Below the pieces are notes generated by a model. It was not told the DNA's origin. It made no database searches and was given only the letters and a program-made list of their open reading frames with translations. A stretch of DNA of 64,000 nt from Paenibacillus cellulosilyticus (lineage in GTDB: Bacteria > Bacillota > Bacilli > Paenibacillales > Paenibacillaceae), in assembly GCF_003182255.1 (NCBI RefSeq), contig NZ_QGTQ01000003.1, positions 275,207 through 339,206 of the forward strand. The letters run 5' to 3'. Positions 61,868-64,000 of the stretch are shown here, piece by piece (position 1 is the stretch's first letter; each line of letters begins with the position of its first letter). Both the position numbers and the translations under genes were made by a program.

Positions 61868-63316
61868 ATGGCGAAGGAGAAAGGTTTTGTAACCGAAATT
61901 ACGCCTCAGAGCGAAGATTTTTCCCGTTGGTATATTGATGTAATCAAGAAAGCGGAACTGATGGATTATTCCCCAGTACGCGGTTGCATCGTATTCCGTC
62001 CGGAGGGCTACGAGCTGTGGGAAAATATTCAACGTGATTTGGACCGTCGTTTCAAAGAAACGGGTCACCGCAATGCATATTTCCCGCTGTTTATTCCAGA
62101 AAGCTTCTTCCAGAAAGAAAAGGAGCATGTCGAGGGCTTCAATCCGGAGCTCCCGTGGGTAACAGAAGCAGCCGGCGAGCCGCTTGAGGAGCGTCTGGCA
62201 GTCCGTCCGACATCCGAGACGATGTTTGGCCATATGTATGCAAAATGGATTCAGTCGTATCGTGACCTGCCAGTTCTCATCAACCAATGGGCAAACGTTG
62301 TTCGTTGGGAGAAGCGTACGCTGCCGTTTCTGCGGACAAGCGAATTCCTGTGGCAAGAGGGTCATACGGCTCACGAGACAGAGCAAGAAGCTCGCGAAGA
62401 AACGATGCGCATGCTTCATGTATACCGTGATTTCGTGCAGGATTTCCTCGCGATTCCGGTTATCATGGGTCAGAAGACGCCTTCCGAGAAATTCGCTGGT
62501 GCGGTTGATACGTACTCCATTGAAGCAATGATGAAAGACGGCCGTGCCGTACAAGCGGGTACATCCCACTACCTTGGAACGAACTTCGCCGTTGCGTTCG
62601 ATATTAAGTTCCTTGATCGTGAAAACCAATTGCAATTTACGCATACAACGTCATGGGGCGTCAGCACACGCCTTATCGGCGCATTGATCATGGTACATGG
62701 TGATGACCGCGGTCTCGCATTGCCTCCGAAGGTAGCTCCTACGCAGGCAATCATGATCCCAATCGGACCTCCAAAGACTCGTGATGTTGTAATGCCTCGT
62801 GTTGATGAGTTGTTTGCACAGCTCAAACAAGCTGGCGTACGCGTTCGTGTTGATGATCGTTCCGATGTTAGCCCAGGCTGGAAATTCAACGAATACGAAA
62901 TGCGGGGTGTACCGCTTCGCATCGAGATCGGTCCTCGTGACTGCGAGAATGGACAAGCCGTACTCGTCAGCCGTATCTCCGGCGAGAAGCGCATTGTACA
63001 GCAGGCGAATCTCGTAGAAGAAGTTGAACGGATGCTGGAAGAAATCCATAACGACATGTTCGAGCGCGCGAAGCAGTTCCGCGAGGACAACTTCCGTTCA
63101 CTCGACACGCTCGACGAAATGAAGGCGTTCCTCGAAGAGAAGCGCGGCTTCGTCGAAGCGGGCTGGTGCGGTTCCGCAGCATGCGAGAAGACGGTCAAAG
63201 AAGAGACAGGCGCTACGAGCCGCAACATTCCGTTCGAGCCAACGTCTCACAAGTCGACCTGTCTCGTCTGCGGCGAGAAGGCAGCGCACACGGTTGCTTT
63301 CGCACGCGCCTACTAG
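61868..63316 (+). CDS. proS: prolyl-tRNA synthetase, archaeal/eukaryotic type (ProS type 3)
   Basis: Charges tRNA-Pro. 482 aa. It lacks the editing INS domain of the usual bacterial ProRS (about 570 aa) found at this place in B. subtilis. Type-3 features: TEITPQSEDFSRWYIDVIKKAELMDYSPVRGCIV at the N-terminus; motif 2 WANVVRWEKRTLPFLRTSEFLWQEGHTAH; TSHYLGTNFAVAFDI; motif 3 with TRLIGALIMVHGDDRGLALPPKVAP. The C-terminal zinc-like domain has four cysteines (GWCGSAACEK, STCLVCGEK) and ends in a tyrosine. Confidence 0.96.
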   Translation: MAKEKGFVTEITPQSEDFSRWYIDVIKKAELMDYSPVRGCIVFRPEGYELWENIQRDLDRRFKETGHRNAYFPLFIPESFFQKEKEHVEGFNPELPWVTEAAGEPLEERLAVRPTSETMFGHMYAKWIQSYRDLPVLINQWANVVRWEKRTLPFLRTSEFLWQEGHTAHETEQEAREETMRMLHVYRDFVQDFLAIPVIMGQKTPSEKFAGAVDTYSIEAMMKDGRAVQAGTSHYLGTNFAVAFDIKFLDRENQLQFTHTTSWGVSTRLIGALIMVHGDDRGLALPPKVAPTQAIMIPIGPPKTRDVVMPRVDELFAQLKQAGVRVRVDDRSDVSPGWKFNEYEMRGVPLRIEIGPRDCENGQAVLVSRISGEKRIVQQANLVEEVERMLEEIHNDMFERAKQFREDNFRSLDTLDEMKAFLEEKRGFVEAGWCGSAACEKTVKEETGATSRNIPFEPTSHKSTCLVCGEKAAHTVAFARAY

Positions 63317-63322
63317 GGACCT

Positions 63323-63358
63323 ACCCAAACCCTCGGGACACACCCCACCCAAACCCTC
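63323..63358 (+). repeat. pair of ACCCAAACCCTC direct repeats after proS
   Basis: ACCCAAACCCTC at 63323-63334 and 63347-63358. The second copy leads into the hairpin at 63354-63374. Confidence 0.55.
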
Positions 63359-63398
63359 CCCTTGTAGGAGAGGGCCCCAAGGGCTCTGCCCTTTGGAA
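63354..63398 (+). repeat. hairpin cluster after proS
   Basis: CCCTCCCCT pairs with AGGAGAGGG (one C-A mismatch, TGT loop). It is followed by AAGGGC-TCT-GCCCTT with flanking CCAA/TTGG. No long T-tract, so terminator function is uncertain. The composition differs from neighbouring coding DNA and recalls interspersed palindromic repeats. Confidence 0.5.
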
Positions 63399-63443
63399 AC
63401 CCGAAGGACTGAGTCTTGGCACGGTGGATCGTGTGCCCGCTTT

Positions 63444-63935
63444 GTCCCATTGGGACAAGCTTTAGGTTATAGGTGATTGGGTACGGTCGTGTGTTTACAT
63501 ACGTGTTCGATGTAACGCGTCATGCGTGCGGGTACCCGCTTACGTCCCTCCGGGACATGCTTTACTGAAGTGCGGATGCATTATGATAACACCTTTTATA
63601 GTGACATGGACAAACACGTTGGTGTGAATGTCGGTGAAAGCTATGGGAGGTGTTTTTATTTATTTCATCCAACCATTTCCTTATTAATGATCATAACTTG
63701 CTTCTGGAATTTTCAGATTAGATTTTCATTTTGTCCGATGTCCCCATACGTGTCTGGTTTCAGGTATAATATATATCGATCATCACAAAGTTCGACACAA
63801 GCAGTCAAAATGTTTCAGGATGAACAAGCACTAGTTGGTCAATTCATCTTTTATTGGTTTCTCCAACAAGGGGCTCTGAGCTTGCGAAGAGTTCCCCACG
63901 GTCGAGCACCAACCAACAGCGTGTCCCGTAGGGAC
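63444..63935 (+). repeat. three copies of a GTCCC-NNN-GGGAC palindrome
   Basis: GTCCCATTGGGAC (63444-63456), GTCCCTCCGGGAC (63544-63556) and GTCCCGTAGGGAC (63923-63935). The first two are each followed by A-N-GCTTTA and lie exactly 100 bp apart; the third by GACAAGC. They look like degenerate members of a small intergenic repeat. Confidence 0.6.
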
Positions 63936-64000
63936 GACAAGCGGCTTAATCGCACGCACCGACGATCGAGCTCGATCATAGCATTTCATTCATCAACCGT

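Larger units (their letters stand above)
63317..64000. other. gene-free region after proS
   Basis: No reading frame with family character was seen on either strand over these 684 bp. Besides the repeats listed separately, a perfect TATAAT (63765-63770) exists but has no matching -35, and AACACC/GGTGTT at about 63583/63650 precedes TTTATTTATTT. By B. subtilis synteny polC may lie beyond the window. Confidence 0.6.

Noticed and set aside
63708..63722. CodY-box-like AATTTTCAGATTAGA
   Set aside because: Only the left half matches well (11 of 15 overall) and no gene is attached.
63765..63770. Perfect TATAAT in the gene-free end region
   Set aside because: No matching -35 and no gene downstream in the window.

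Overview
The window is ordinary chromosome from a motile, competent-type Firmicute. Gene order follows the Bacillus subtilis ftsY-to-proS region almost gene for gene. The moderate G+C content, frequent TTG and GTG starts, purine-rich Shine-Dalgarno (SD) sites and several differences in gene content point to Paenibacillaceae (Paenibacillus, Cohnella or a close relative). The genus is inferred from synteny and protein character, not from a database search. No phage, insertion sequence, CRISPR array, tRNA or rRNA was seen.

Layout. (1) 1-3566: SRP targeting genes ftsY, ylxM and ffh, then rpsP and khpA. (2) 3567-5720: a hairpin-rich gap, then rimM, trmD and rplS (ribosome and tRNA maturation). (3) 5801-8177: lepB, rbgA and rnhB. 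(4) 8209-11011: a FliK-like/FlhB-like pair (ylqG/ylqH type) behind a SigD-type promoter, then yraN. (5) 11023-12686: comM on the minus strand, the only gene facing that way, with its own strong promoter and a terminator-like leader. (6) 12930-19936: sucC, sucD, dprA, topA and trmFO. (7) 20172-22969: hslV, hslU and codY. The xerC gene found here in B. subtilis is absent and a gap with three hairpins takes its place. (8) 23197-54545: one roughly 31 kb fla/che operon, from flgB through the basal body, hook and export genes, C-ring switch and chemotaxis genes to sigD. It ends with fapA, a small unknown protein, a SwrB-like gene and a truncated MltG-like gene. (9) 54549-63316: rpsB, tsf, pyrH, frr, uppS, cdsA, dxr, rseP and an archaeal/eukaryotic-type proS. 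(10) 63317-64000: no gene visible; palindromic and direct short repeats.

How it fits together. The housekeeping blocks make and target proteins, mature ribosomes and supply isoprenoid and phospholipid precursors. The fla/che operon builds the export gate (FliOPQR-FlhBA), ATPase (FliHIJ), MS ring and switch (FliFGMY), rod and hook parts, and the CheA/W/B/C/D/Y pathway. SigD, encoded near its end, is expected to switch on late motility genes; the clearest SigD-like promoter in the window precedes the FliK-like/FlhB-like pair, outside the operon. CodY, encoded just upstream, may control the operon through a CodY-box-like site.

Nothing here is a wholly new system. The most interesting points are regulatory: the comM leader, the promoter nested in the fla/che terminator, and the ribosomal-protein leaders. 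The less-known proteins attached to the motility locus are also worth a second look.
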